From: Candidatus Omnitrophota bacterium
GTDB taxonomy: Bacteria > Omnitrophota > Gorgyraeia > JAGLLT01
Assembly (NCBI GenBank): GCA_030632085.1
Contig: DAOVJY010000008.1
Location: 1-50,055 of the forward strand
Direction: 5' to 3'
DNA length: 50,055 bases
Both the position numbers and the translations under genes were made by a program. Shown here piece after piece: positions 1 to 7,890 of this stretch (its first letter is position 1; each line of letters starts with the position of its first letter). Under the pieces are notes generated by a model that was given only the letters and a program-made list of their open reading frames with translations, had not been told where the DNA came from and ran no database searches.

Positions 1-603
<603 letters not shown>

Positions 604-631
604 TTAATCACCTCCTGTCATTTTTACAAAT

Positions 632-973
632 TTACCCAATAGCTTCGCTTCCCTTTTCTCCAGTCCTTATTCTGATACACTCAGGCAAATCAAGCACAAA
701 AATCTTCCCGTCACCAATTTTACCGGTTCTGGCACCCCCTATAATAGCGTTAATGGCCGACTCAACAAAATCCTCATTTACAGCTATCTCGAGCCTAATC
801 TTCTTAAGCAGGTTTATCTCATGTATTACGCCTCTATAGGTTTCCGTATAACCCTTTTGCCTACCGCATCCAAGAGCATTGGTAACAGTCATATTGTGCA
901 CCTGGGCTTCAAATAACGCCTTTTTTACTTCAGGCAATTGATGTGGCTGAATCATAGCAACTATTAATTTCAT
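632..973 (-). CDS. PII-family nitrogen signal protein next to nifH
   Basis: Trimeric PII (GlnB/NifI-like) sensor of ATP/ADP and 2-oxoglutarate, 113 aa. The start is set at [10 protein letters not shown] because an AGGAGG site sits just before it; a longer reading frame up to 1009 has no such site. The T-loop has full classical length ([14 protein letters not shown]), and the [10 protein letters not shown] and RIRTGEKG signatures are intact. The residue at the uridylylation position (Tyr51 in E. coli GlnB) is His here, so classical uridylylation is unlikely. It lies between amt and nifH, 28 bases before nifH. NifI1/NifI2 proteins usually flank nifH and switch nitrogenase off; a similar job is an inference. 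The T-loop looks more like GlnK than NifI. Confidence 0.88.
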   Translation of the reverse strand: MKLIVAMIQPHQLPEVKKALFEAQVHNMTVTNALGCGRQKGYTETYRGVIHEINLLKKIRLEIAVNEDFVESAINAIIGGARTGKIGDGKIFVLDLPECIRIRTGEKGSEAIG

Positions 974-1031
974 TTCTATACCTCCTTTAATGTGGGGCGG
1001 GAAAAACACCCGCCCTCACATATTCTCTTCT

Positions 1032-2399
1032 TTATTCGGTTGTAAATATCTGGAATCCGGCATAAGACTCCATGCCATGCTCTGTAATATCCAATCCCTT
1101 TAACTGCTCTTCATCAGATGCCCTAAGCCCAACAGTTTTCTTAATAATAAAAAACAGAAGTAGTGAGGAACCAAATACCCAGGCACCAACAGAAAGTACA
1201 CCTATCAATTGAGTAAAGAACTGCGATAAACCTCCTCCAAAGAAAAAGCCGTTTATCGCGCCCATTCCGCTTGATTCACCATAGGCGGCTTGGGCGAAAA
1301 GCCCTACGGCAAGAGTACCAAAAATGCCGCAGACCCCATGTACGGATATTGCTCCCACGGGATCATCAACATGCAAAACCTTATCAATAAACTCTACACT
1401 CACCACTACCAGCACACCGGCAATAGCCCCAATTATAATTGCGCTAAGTGGAGAAACGTTAGCACACCCGGCGGTAATCGCCACTAACCCGGCTAAAGCC
1501 CCATTCAATGCCATACTCGTATCGGGTTTGCCAAACCTCTTCCAGGCGGTAAACATCGCCGTAATAGCCGCAGCTGAAGCAGCTAAACTGGTAGTTACAC
1601 AAATGGTGGCAATACTCAGATTTGTTCCAGCAGTGGTACTGCCGGCATTAAAACCAAACCAGCCAAACCAGAGAATAAACACGCCTAAAGCCGCAAGTGG
1701 AATATTGTGTCCCGGGATAGCATTAGAGCTTTTATCTTTGTTGTATTTCCCTAATCTTGGGCCTAACAGCATCGCTCCGGCTAAGCCAGCCCAGCCGCCT
1801 ACTGAATGCACTACGGTAGAACCGGCGAAATCAATCATTCCTTTACCTGCGAGCCATCCGCCGCCCCAAATCCAATGTCCTACAATAGGATAGATTAAAG
1901 CACAAATAAAAACTGAGTAAACTAAATAAGCGGGAAACTTTGTGCGTTCAGCTACCGCTCCAGAAACTATGGTTGCTGCCGTAGCCGCGAAAACCGCTTG
2001 GAATATCCAATAGGCAAACTGCCACAGTCCATCGGCCGTAGAAGGATCACCGGTACTTAAGAAAAAACCGCTAGTTCCAAAAAGGCCCATAGCGCTTGCT
2101 CCAAACATTAAACCAAATCCTACCATCCAAAAAGCGATTGAACCAATGCAAAAATCCATAAGGTTCTTCATTAAAATATTTGCCGCGTTTTTGGCTCTGG
2201 TAAAGCCTACTTCAACCATTGCAAAACCAGGCTGCATAAAGAAAACCAAAAAGGCCGCTATTAAAGTCCAAACTGTATTTATAGCAAGGGCGTTAGATTC
2301 CGGGGTTGCCTCTTCAGCAAAAGCTGCACCTGCAAAGACTCCTATCCCCAAGGTTATAAACATTAAACACAATAAAATCTTTTTAAATTTGTTTCTCAT
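1032..2399 (-). CDS. amt: Ammonium transporter Amt
   Basis: Amt/MEP/Rh channel for ammonium uptake, 455 aa, inner membrane. It has a cleavable-looking signal peptide ending near AFAEE (residue 30), then eleven expected membrane segments. Family motifs: GFAMVEVGFTRAKN (about 58-71), the twin pore histidines H198 (TVVHSVGG) and H354 (SVHGVCGIFG), and LWFGWFGFNAGS (about 243-254). A strong AGGAGG ribosome site precedes the start. It lies in one transcription unit with two PII genes and an outer-membrane protein; PII proteins commonly bind and block Amt when nitrogen is sufficient. The C-terminal tail is short, as expected for a PII-regulated Amt. Confidence 0.95.
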   Translation of the reverse strand: MRNKFKKILLCLMFITLGIGVFAGAAFAEEATPESNALAINTVWTLIAAFLVFFMQPGFAMVEVGFTRAKNAANILMKNLMDFCIGSIAFWMVGFGLMFGASAMGLFGTSGFFLSTGDPSTADGLWQFAYWIFQAVFAATAATIVSGAVAERTKFPAYLVYSVFICALIYPIVGHWIWGGGWLAGKGMIDFAGSTVVHSVGGWAGLAGAMLLGPRLGKYNKDKSSNAIPGHNIPLAALGVFILWFGWFGFNAGSTTAGTNLSIATICVTTSLAASAAAITAMFTAWKRFGKPDTSMALNGALAGLVAITAGCANVSPLSAIIIGAIAGVLVVVSVEFIDKVLHVDDPVGAISVHGVCGIFGTLAVGLFAQAAYGESSGMGAINGFFFGGGLSQFFTQLIGVLSVGAWVFGSSLLLFFIIKKTVGLRASDEEQLKGLDITEHGMESYAGFQIFTTE

Positions 2400-2414
2400 T
2401 TACTACCTCCTTTT

Positions 2415-3170
2415 TTACATGCTAAAGGTCAATATACAACCACCATAAAATTCATCACTCTGATTACCGTCATCTTCATCCTCTAAATCCCCGAAAGGGA
2501 TTGAATAGGCGATTTGCGGAGCAAAGGTTACATTGTCACTTAAAGTTATGGGTAATCCGGCTATAAGGCCTACATCACCACCATTACCGTCAATGAATAA
2601 CTCGTGGTTATAACCTACATGTCCGCCTAATTCAAGAGCTACCGGTTTATCTTCAAATTCAAAGGTGTGGCCTAAATCTAATACCACATAATCACCGTTA
2701 CCACCGCCATTTTCTTCTTTAGAATAATCATGATACCAGGTAACAAAAGGACTCAAAGGAACCTGAGTTAAACCAGCTCCCACGTAAAACTCTTTACTAT
2801 GGGCATCTGCTGAAGGAAAATCATAATAGATATGCCCTAAAGAAATCCCCATATATTCAAAGTCGTGACTGTAATCAACTGAGTAATCGACTTCTTCTGA
2901 ATTAAAATCATCATTGTCACGCAAATCAAAACTACCCCAAACACTGGCTGTAAAACCGTATGCTCCTACATAGACGCCAGGCTGAATGACCGGATCTGAA
3001 TCTAACTCAAAACCTCTCCACATGTACTTTGAAAAAAAGGCGATATCAGAACTTATTTCAACCTCTGTATCATCAAACAGTCCAGCCTCAGCTGAAATAA
3101 TTGAAATTCCAGCCCCTATCAAGATTCCTATTACCAAGATGACTTTTAACACTCTTTTCCGCTTTATCAT
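2415..3170 (-). CDS. Outer-membrane porin-like protein in the amt operon
   Basis: 251 aa with a hydrophobic signal peptide (residues 1-28) followed by alternating beta strands rich in Gly and aromatic residues. The stretch FFSKYMWRGFELDSDPVIQP and repeated WGSFDL/GHIYYDF-type strands resemble the TorF/gcw_chp family of putative outer-membrane porins. The protein ends in a strand closing with Phe-Ser-Met. No channel function is shown for it here. Its place 15 bases before amt and 21 bases after a PII gene suggests an outer-membrane entry route for ammonium or another nitrogen source; this is inference from context. Confidence 0.72.
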   Translation of the reverse strand: MIKRKRVLKVILVIGILIGAGISIISAEAGLFDDTEVEISSDIAFFSKYMWRGFELDSDPVIQPGVYVGAYGFTASVWGSFDLRDNDDFNSEEVDYSVDYSHDFEYMGISLGHIYYDFPSADAHSKEFYVGAGLTQVPLSPFVTWYHDYSKEENGGGNGDYVVLDLGHTFEFEDKPVALELGGHVGYNHELFIDGNGGDVGLIAGLPITLSDNVTFAPQIAYSIPFGDLEDEDDGNQSDEFYGGCILTFSM

Positions 3171-3191
3171 TTTTTTACTCCCTTTCCTCTT

Positions 3192-3512
3192 TTAGAGTAT
3201 AGCTTCTTCATTACGCGTCCCTGTTCTTATTCTAATCACATCATCCATCGGTAAAATGGCAATTTTTCCATCACCCAACTCACCTGTTCGGCAGGTTTTG
3301 ACAATGATGGAAATCAATTCTTCCACCTGTTCATCCGTGGCGTATATTTCAACCTTTGTCTTTGGTAAAATTAAGTAAGCATCCGGCCGCGTGGTCTCTT
3401 TTCCAAAACCCTTAACTTCACTAATAGTCACACCACCTACTCCCGCATGTCTTAACTCATCAATCAAATTCTTCAACTCTTCGGTGCGAATTATGCACTC
3501 AATTTTTTTCAC
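3192..3512 (-). CDS. PII-like protein with shortened T-loop
   Basis: GlnB-superfamily protein, 106 aa, first gene of the amt-nifH unit. The PII fold is clear from GFGKE, the ATP-site segment TGELGDGKIAIL and the C-terminal DVIRIRTGTRNEEAI. The T-loop (KGFGKETTRPDAYLILPK) is about seven residues shorter than in GlnB and has no equivalent of Tyr51, so uridylylation is not expected. The start is GTG at 3512, seven bases after an AAGGGTGGTG ribosome site. It probably senses nucleotides or 2-oxoglutarate and could act on Amt or on the ANTAR regulator; neither partner is proven. Confidence 0.85.
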   Translation of the reverse strand: MKKIECIIRTEELKNLIDELRHAGVGGVTISEVKGFGKETTRPDAYLILPKTKVEIYATDEQVEELISIIVKTCRTGELGDGKIAILPMDDVIRIRTGTRNEEAIL

Positions 3513-3543
3513 CTTTTTTCACCACCCTTCATTTTATATAAAT

Positions 3544-3590
3544 AAAAAAGTGCTCAATTTTATGTTTTCAAGTAAAACATTAAACTGAAC
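3544..3590 (-). terminator. Leader terminator/attenuator T3
   Basis: A 17-position stem with three imperfect positions, from GTTCAGTTTAATGTTTT to its partner ending in TTGAGC, with loop ACTTG and tail CTTTTTTATT. It is AT-rich, so terminator strength is uncertain. It lies about 30 bases before the PII start codon. Confidence 0.5.
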
Positions 3591-3630
3591 ACCCGCGTCC
3601 AAATATGCACCATTGAAATGGAGTAAAAAC

Positions 3631-3667
3631 AAAAAAATCCTTTTAGGCATTTCATCACCCAAAAGGA
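3631..3667 (-). terminator. Leader terminator/attenuator T2
   Basis: Stem TCCTTTTGGG / CCTAAAAGGA (ten pairs, one G-U), a ten-base loop and a run of seven T. It is preceded by a small TTTAGC/GCTAAA hairpin (about 3707-3687). This is the strongest terminator in the leader. Confidence 0.7.
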
Positions 3668-3710
3668 CTTCATTATCCTTAACTACATTTAGCTAAAACT
3701 CTGCTAAAAT

Positions 3711-3740
3711 AAAAAAAGACGCCCCTCTTTCGGGAACGCC
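3711..3740 (-). terminator. Leader terminator/attenuator T1
   Basis: Stem GGCGTTCC / GGGGCGTC (eight pairs, three of them G-U) with a small loop, followed by seven T. It could end the upstream glnA-ANTAR transcript or serve as the first attenuator of the PII-amt-nifH leader. Confidence 0.6.
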
Positions 3741-3754
3741 ATTGTATCTTTTTT

Positions 3755-3772
3755 GAGTACATCTCCGTACTC
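3755..3772 (-). promoter_or_regulatory. Hexaloop hairpin at the 5' end of the nif/amt leader
   Basis: GAGTAC-GGAGAT-GTACTC: a perfect 6-bp stem with a six-base loop, at the predicted transcript start. ANTAR proteins bind paired hairpins with six-base loops that carry A at position 1 and G at position 4. Here G4 is present but position 1 is G, so the match is partial. It stands just before the first terminator-like hairpin, which is the normal layout of ANTAR targets. Confidence 0.5.
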
Positions 3773-3779
3773 GATGCTA

Positions 3780-3808
3780 ACTATATCATATGCTAAAAAC
3801 TTTGTCAA
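3780..3808 (-). promoter_or_regulatory. Near-consensus sigma-70 promoter of the PII-amt-nifH unit
   Basis: -35 TTGACA (3808-3803), a 17-base spacer, and -10 TATAGT (3785-3780). It starts right after the stop codon of the ANTAR gene. The predicted start site near 3773 leaves a leader of about 260 bases before the PII start. I found no -24/-12 sigma-54 promoter, which nif operons often use. Confidence 0.75.
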
Positions 3809-3816
3809 GTATTTTT

Positions 3817-4536
3817 TTAAGAAATTTTTGACATCTCTTCATTCAAGATAACAGCCTCGGCAATACCCTTCATTGTCTTGCGGCTGTCCATACTATATTT
3901 TCTCATAAACTTATAGGCAGCATCCTCACTTAAACCTTTATTTCTCATAAGAATACCTTTAGCCCGTTCAATTAGTTTTCTGGTCTCAAGCTCTTCTTTT
4001 ATAACTTCTGTTTCAACTACTAGTCTAAAATTCTCAATAACTATAGCTGCCTGGTTCGCTACAGACTTGAGAATATTTACCTCATTTTTGCTGTAATTAT
4101 GCGGGTTAGCGGTATAACTATTGAAGACGCCTATTACTTTACCCTTATATATTAAAGGTACACTTAAAAGTGAACATAATTTTTCTTTTTTAGCAATGTC
4201 TCTGTTTATATAACGTTCATCTTCGCGCACATCAAGAACCGCAATATGTTTTGCCTCTTTAGCTACCATGCCGGCAATGCCTTCGCCCACCTTAATGTTC
4301 GGCTTTTTATTGTAATTATCGCTTATAGACTGGGTAGCTTTTACTACTAACTCCTTACCGGAATCACTTATCATCATCAGCGAGCATATCTTTGAGCCCA
4401 TAACCTCAGCGGTTACGGTCACGATCAACTTCAAGATATCATCTAAATACTGATCGGATATTACCGCTTCACTTATAGTGGTTAGAGCTTTAATAATCTG
4501 TTTACTATTTTGATTTTTTTCCGGTATTTTTGCCAT
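3817..4536 (-). CDS. GAF-ANTAR antitermination regulator
   Basis: 239 aa. Residues about 15-165 form a GAF small-molecule domain (GEGIAGMVAKE, SVPLIYKGKVIGVFN). The C-terminal part is an ANTAR domain: ELETRKLIERAKGILM, NKGLSEDAAYKFMRKYSMD and IAEAVIL are textbook. ANTAR proteins bind hairpins in mRNA leaders and stop termination; in Geobacter an ANTAR response regulator controls nitrogen-fixation genes this way. The gene lies nine bases after glnA and directly before the three-hairpin leader of the PII-amt-nifH unit, the obvious candidate target. The GAF ligand is unknown. There is no receiver domain, so it may sense a metabolite or partner protein directly. Confidence 0.9.
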   Translation of the reverse strand: MAKIPEKNQNSKQIIKALTTISEAVISDQYLDDILKLIVTVTAEVMGSKICSLMMISDSGKELVVKATQSISDNYNKKPNIKVGEGIAGMVAKEAKHIAVLDVREDERYINRDIAKKEKLCSLLSVPLIYKGKVIGVFNSYTANPHNYSKNEVNILKSVANQAAIVIENFRLVVETEVIKEELETRKLIERAKGILMRNKGLSEDAAYKFMRKYSMDSRKTMKGIAEAVILNEEMSKIS

Positions 4537-4545
4537 TTTATAACC

Positions 4546-5880
4546 TTAAAGTATAGGTAGATATTTATTTATTTCATAAGAAGTAACCTGAGTCCTATAG
4601 TCATCCCATTCTTTTGATTTATTATGAACAAACCTGGTAAAAACATGGTCTCCCAGGGCTTCTTTTACTATCTTACTCTTTTTAGTTTCATTTAAAGCCT
4701 CAAAGAGATTAGTCGGAAGCTGCTTTAGGCCGCGGCTTTCTCTTTCTTCAGCTTCCATAGTATAGATATTAGGCTCTACCGGAGCAGGCAGCTTATACTT
4801 GCCCTTAATTCCTTCTAAACCGGCGGCCAGCATAACGGAGAAAGCTAAATATGGATTACAGGCCGGATCAGGGCATCTTATCTCAGCCCGGACCGCTTTC
4901 TCGCTACCCGGCTTATAAACAGGTACTCTTATAAGAGCGGTCCTGTTTTTATGAGCCCAACTAATATAAACCGGAGCCTCAAAACCGGAAACTAATCTCT
5001 TATATGAATTAACCCACTGAGCTACCACAGAAGATATCTCTCTGGCATGCTTAAGCTGTCCGGCAATAAACATTTTAGCCGTTTTAGATAAATGATCTTT
5101 ATCGTTCTTATCAAAAAAGGTGTTCTTGCCGCCTTTGGCGGAAAATAATGATTGATGGACATGCATACCCGAACCACAAACTCCATGGATAGGTTTAGGC
5201 ATAAAGGTCGCATGTATGCCTTCTTTCTGAGCTATTTCTTTAATTACCATCTTATAAGTCACTGCGGCATCAGCCATGGTAAGCGCATCTGAATAGCGCA
5301 GATCTATTTCGTGTTGTGAAGGTGCGACCTCATGATGAGACATTTCTACAACAATACCCATCGCCTTTAAAACATCCACTGATTTTTTTCTAAGATTATT
5401 AGCTAAATCATTAGGAATTAAATCAAAATAAGCACCTTCATCCACGATATCCGGACTTTTATTGTTTGTAAAATAAAAATATTCAAGTTCCGGGCCAACT
5501 AAAAACTTATAACCCATCTTTTCCGCTTTCTTAAGATTTTGTTTTAATATGTAGCGAGGATCCCCCGCGTAAGCCGAACCATCGGGATTTAAGATATCAC
5601 AGAACATCCGGCCAACAGGTTCATCCTTCGGCTCCCAGGGTAATAACTGAAATGTACTTGGATCCGGCATAGCCACAATATCCGACTCTTCAGCCTCGGC
5701 ATAACCGGTTATAGAGCTTCCATCAAATCCCTTACCGTCTTCTAAGGTTGCTTTAAGTTCGTCATCGGTAATCGTAAAACATTTTAGAAAGCCTAAAATA
5801 TCGGTAAACCATAACTGTATATGCTTTACTTTTTTATTTTTAACTAAACTTATAATATCTTTTTTTGTCTTAGCAGGCAT
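4546..5880 (-). CDS. glnA: Glutamine synthetase, type I alpha
   Basis: Makes glutamine from glutamate, ammonia and ATP in the cytosol. 444 aa, the usual length of the GSI-alpha class. Motifs: GKGFDGSSITGYAEAEESD (about 49-67), the metal/ATP region GPELEYFYF and MSHHEVAPSQHEIDLRY, the GSGMHVHQSL ammonia/glutamate region, and NRTALIRVP. The beta-class insertion and the adenylylation motif NLYDLP are missing (NIYTMEAEERE instead), so control is probably by feedback or protein partners. FMPKPIHGVCGSG is slightly unusual: Phe-Gly-Ile-Asn is more common at that spot. An AAGGAGG site precedes it. It is the middle gene between nadE and the ANTAR regulator. Confidence 0.95.
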   Translation of the reverse strand: MPAKTKKDIISLVKNKKVKHIQLWFTDILGFLKCFTITDDELKATLEDGKGFDGSSITGYAEAEESDIVAMPDPSTFQLLPWEPKDEPVGRMFCDILNPDGSAYAGDPRYILKQNLKKAEKMGYKFLVGPELEYFYFTNNKSPDIVDEGAYFDLIPNDLANNLRKKSVDVLKAMGIVVEMSHHEVAPSQHEIDLRYSDALTMADAAVTYKMVIKEIAQKEGIHATFMPKPIHGVCGSGMHVHQSLFSAKGGKNTFFDKNDKDHLSKTAKMFIAGQLKHAREISSVVAQWVNSYKRLVSGFEAPVYISWAHKNRTALIRVPVYKPGSEKAVRAEIRCPDPACNPYLAFSVMLAAGLEGIKGKYKLPAPVEPNIYTMEAEERESRGLKQLPTNLFEALNETKKSKIVKEALGDHVFTRFVHNKSKEWDDYRTQVTSYEINKYLPIL

Positions 5881-5891
5881 TTAATACCTCC

Positions 5892-6614
5892 TTATTTTTT
5901 AAAGACTGCGATGGGCACTCTTTTATGTTCTGAACGGTTGATCATTTTTTTCACTTTATTTAAGTTTTTTTTATTCCCAACCTTATCTTCCTGTCTTTTA
6001 TCAATTAAATCAAGTGTTGTATCAAGCTCTTCATAAGTTATTCCCAGCTCTTCTTCGTCTGTTTGACCATGCCAGAGTCCGGCTGTCGGAGGCCTCTCGA
6101 TTATCTCATTGGGGATGGTCAATTCCCCGGCTAATTCTCTTACCTCCGCCTTATATAGGTCAGCTAAAGGTAATAAATCAACTCCACCATCTCCGTATTT
6201 AGTAAAATAACCTACGCATAATTCACTTTTATTGCCTGTGCCGATAACCAGATAATTAAGATTATTGGCATAATAATAAAGAGTAATCATTCTCAGGCGC
6301 GGTTTAATATTAGCCCAAGATAAATCATTGCCGGCAGGCAATATACCCGCAAACTCTTTATAGACATTATCCAGACATACATCCTCAGTTTTTATCTTAA
6401 ACTTATTTACTAAGAGTTTAACATATTTTTCATCGTCACAATAGCTTTCGCACGGCATAGTAATACCCAGAATACTATCTCCAAAGGCTTTTTTGCATAA
6501 TACCGCTACACAAGCCGAATCAATGCCGCCACTTAAACCAAAAACAGCGCCCTTAGCGCCTGCTTCGTAAACCTTTTCCTTAATCCACTTACTTATTTTA
6601 TCTGTTAATTTCAT
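5892..6614 (-). CDS. nadE: NH3-dependent NAD synthetase
   Basis: Last step of NAD synthesis: amidation of deamido-NAD with ATP. 240 aa, the short class without a glutaminase domain, so it needs free ammonia. The PP-loop is SGGIDS (28-33). LGITMPCESY, IGTGNKSELCVGYFTKYGDG and DLLPLADLYKAEVRELA are family segments. It is the first gene of an operon with glnA (11-base gap) and the ANTAR regulator, so two ammonia-consuming enzymes share a promoter. Confidence 0.93.
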   Translation of the reverse strand: MKLTDKISKWIKEKVYEAGAKGAVFGLSGGIDSACVAVLCKKAFGDSILGITMPCESYCDDEKYVKLLVNKFKIKTEDVCLDNVYKEFAGILPAGNDLSWANIKPRLRMITLYYYANNLNYLVIGTGNKSELCVGYFTKYGDGGVDLLPLADLYKAEVRELAGELTIPNEIIERPPTAGLWHGQTDEEELGITYEELDTTLDLIDKRQEDKVGNKKNLNKVKKMINRSEHKRVPIAVFKK

Positions 6615-6663
6615 GTTCTTAATTCACTATACATATTAAAGGTTAAAACGATAACATATTAGC

Positions 6664-6693
6664 ATTATGCTTTATAAGTACTTTAAAAGTCAA
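6664..6693 (-). promoter_or_regulatory. Promoter of nadE-glnA-ANTAR operon
   Basis: -35 TTGACT (6693-6688), an 18-base spacer, and -10 CATAAT (6669-6664). The predicted leader is about 45 bases. Confidence 0.55.
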
Positions 6694-6725
6694 CAGCTTT
6701 TTTGTTTTTTTCATTTAGTTTAAAC

Positions 6726-6760
6726 AAAAAACCTGCGGCAGCAAGTAACTGCGGCAGGCT
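6726..6760 (-). terminator. Rho-independent terminator after the Spy-like gene
   Basis: Minus-strand stem CCTGCCGCAG / CTGCCGCAGG with one mismatch and a seven-base loop, then six T. It ends the sigma/anti-sigma/Spy-like unit. Confidence 0.75.
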
Positions 6761-6794
6761 AAATATCAATTTTTCTATCTAATTTATGAAAACC

Positions 6795-7424
6795 TTACCT
6801 AAATGAACGCATATTTTCTCTGCCAAGAGCTTGTTTTCTTAAGGCGTAATTTCTAAAGGCATTATTTCTTATCTTTGATTGCTGCATTTGGTGTTTCCTG
6901 GCATTTTCTTTTAATTCTTTAAACTCCGCCTTCTGCTCATCAGTCAGGATATTCTCTATCTGGGCATTTGTCATGCCTTTAATAACATCCAACTTGCCCT
7001 TAAACTCATCTTTAGCGGTTTGAAGTTCTGCCTTGCTTTTATTTAAAATACCTTTTACTTGTTTTTGCTGCTCTTCGATTAGATTGCACTTTTTTGTCAT
7101 AATCTTTAAGAACATTTCACCTTTTTTACGAGCCATCTGCTCTTTACTCATGTGTTTATTCTGCATACGCGTTATATCATGTGTACGGCCTGAATCACGC
7201 GTTTTTGCCGGCATCTGTTTAGGGTCTCTGTCGCGGTCTCTAACCTGTTCTTGCCTGGGGCCATTTTGTCTCGCGTCTGTTATAGCTTTTAGCATCATAA
7301 GCTTCTTAAAATCATCCTGCCTTTGAAGAGGCCGGTTATTACCAGCTATTAAATAACCGCTTAATCCACCAACTAAAAGTGTTAAAACTATCAAAGTTGC
7401 TAGTATAATCTTTGAGTTTTCCAT
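6795..7424 (-). CDS. Spy/ZraP-like periplasmic protein
   Basis: 209 aa. One N-terminal membrane anchor or signal (residues 7-27) is followed by a highly charged, mostly helical chain rich in Lys, Arg and Gln. The segment NLIEEQQKQVKGIL...ILTDEQKAEFKELKE looks like the helical core of CpxP/Spy/ZraP or CnrX proteins, with an LTxxQ-like motif (LTDEQ). Such proteins act as periplasmic chaperones or as sensors of metal or envelope stress. It follows an anti-sigma gene by 13 bases, which fits a sensor for the sigma factor. The basic linker (about 50-90) is of low complexity. Exact role unknown. Confidence 0.65.
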   Translation of the reverse strand: MENSKIILATLIVLTLLVGGLSGYLIAGNNRPLQRQDDFKKLMMLKAITDARQNGPRQEQVRDRDRDPKQMPAKTRDSGRTHDITRMQNKHMSKEQMARKKGEMFLKIMTKKCNLIEEQQKQVKGILNKSKAELQTAKDEFKGKLDVIKGMTNAQIENILTDEQKAEFKELKENARKHQMQQSKIRNNAFRNYALRKQALGRENMRSFR

Positions 7425-7437
7425 AATTTTCTCCTTA

Positions 7438-7890
7438 CTAATTAAGGGTTAATCTAAATACATCGTATTCAGATAAATTATCACTACCTAAGACAATTTC
7501 TTCATTAGAAGTATAGTTACTGGCCAGTAGAACTTCTTCTAATGAGACTGTCTCTTTCTTAAAATACCCTGAAAATGAAACAAAAGTTAGAACTACCAGA
7601 ATCAGAGTTAACGCGGGAATTAACCTTAAAGCCAGCGGTTTAATATTAAACACCCAGCCCTTAGCAAAACGGTTTTCTATTTCCTCAATCACTCTAAAGC
7701 TAAAATTATTATCTGACTTTACAGGTTCGCAGCTTTTCAAAGAACCTTTAATTGCCTTTAAGAGTTCAATTTGTTTTCTGCATTCGGGACATTGATAAAG
7801 ATGGGTAAATATCTCCTTATCTAAAGAAGCTTCTAACTCACCGTCAAAATATCTATTAATTAGTTTAGAGTATTTGCATTTCATCTTCAT
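7438..7890 (-). CDS. Zinc-finger anti-sigma factor
   Basis: 150 aa. The N-terminal ZAS domain has the pattern H30-x3-C34-x2-C37 (HLYQCPEC) plus an upstream Cys5. A single membrane helix lies at about 88-110 and a short periplasmic tail follows. It overlaps the sigma gene by four bases (ATGA type), so the pair is translationally coupled. It should hold the ECF sigma factor at the membrane until a signal arrives, perhaps relayed by the next gene product. Confidence 0.85.
   Translation of the reverse strand: MKMKCKYSKLINRYFDGELEASLDKEIFTHLYQCPECRKQIELLKAIKGSLKSCEPVKSDNNFSFRVIEEIENRFAKGWVFNIKPLALRLIPALTLILVVLTFVSFSGYFKKETVSLEEVLLASNYTSNEEIVLGSDNLSEYDVFRLTLN

Noticed and set aside
632-1009. Longer PII start at 1009
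   Set aside because: The extra 12 residues have no family match, and the AGGAGG site sits before the inner ATG at 973.
1324-1893. Long plus-strand reading frame opposite amt
   Set aside because: It is the antisense shadow of a clear ammonium transporter, with no ribosome site and no protein family resemblance.
3530-3816. Sigma-54/NifA promoter before the PII-amt-nifH unit
   Set aside because: TGGTGCATATTTGG near 3611 was considered, but the GG/GC spacing of -24/-12 promoters is not met, and a good sigma-70 promoter is present.
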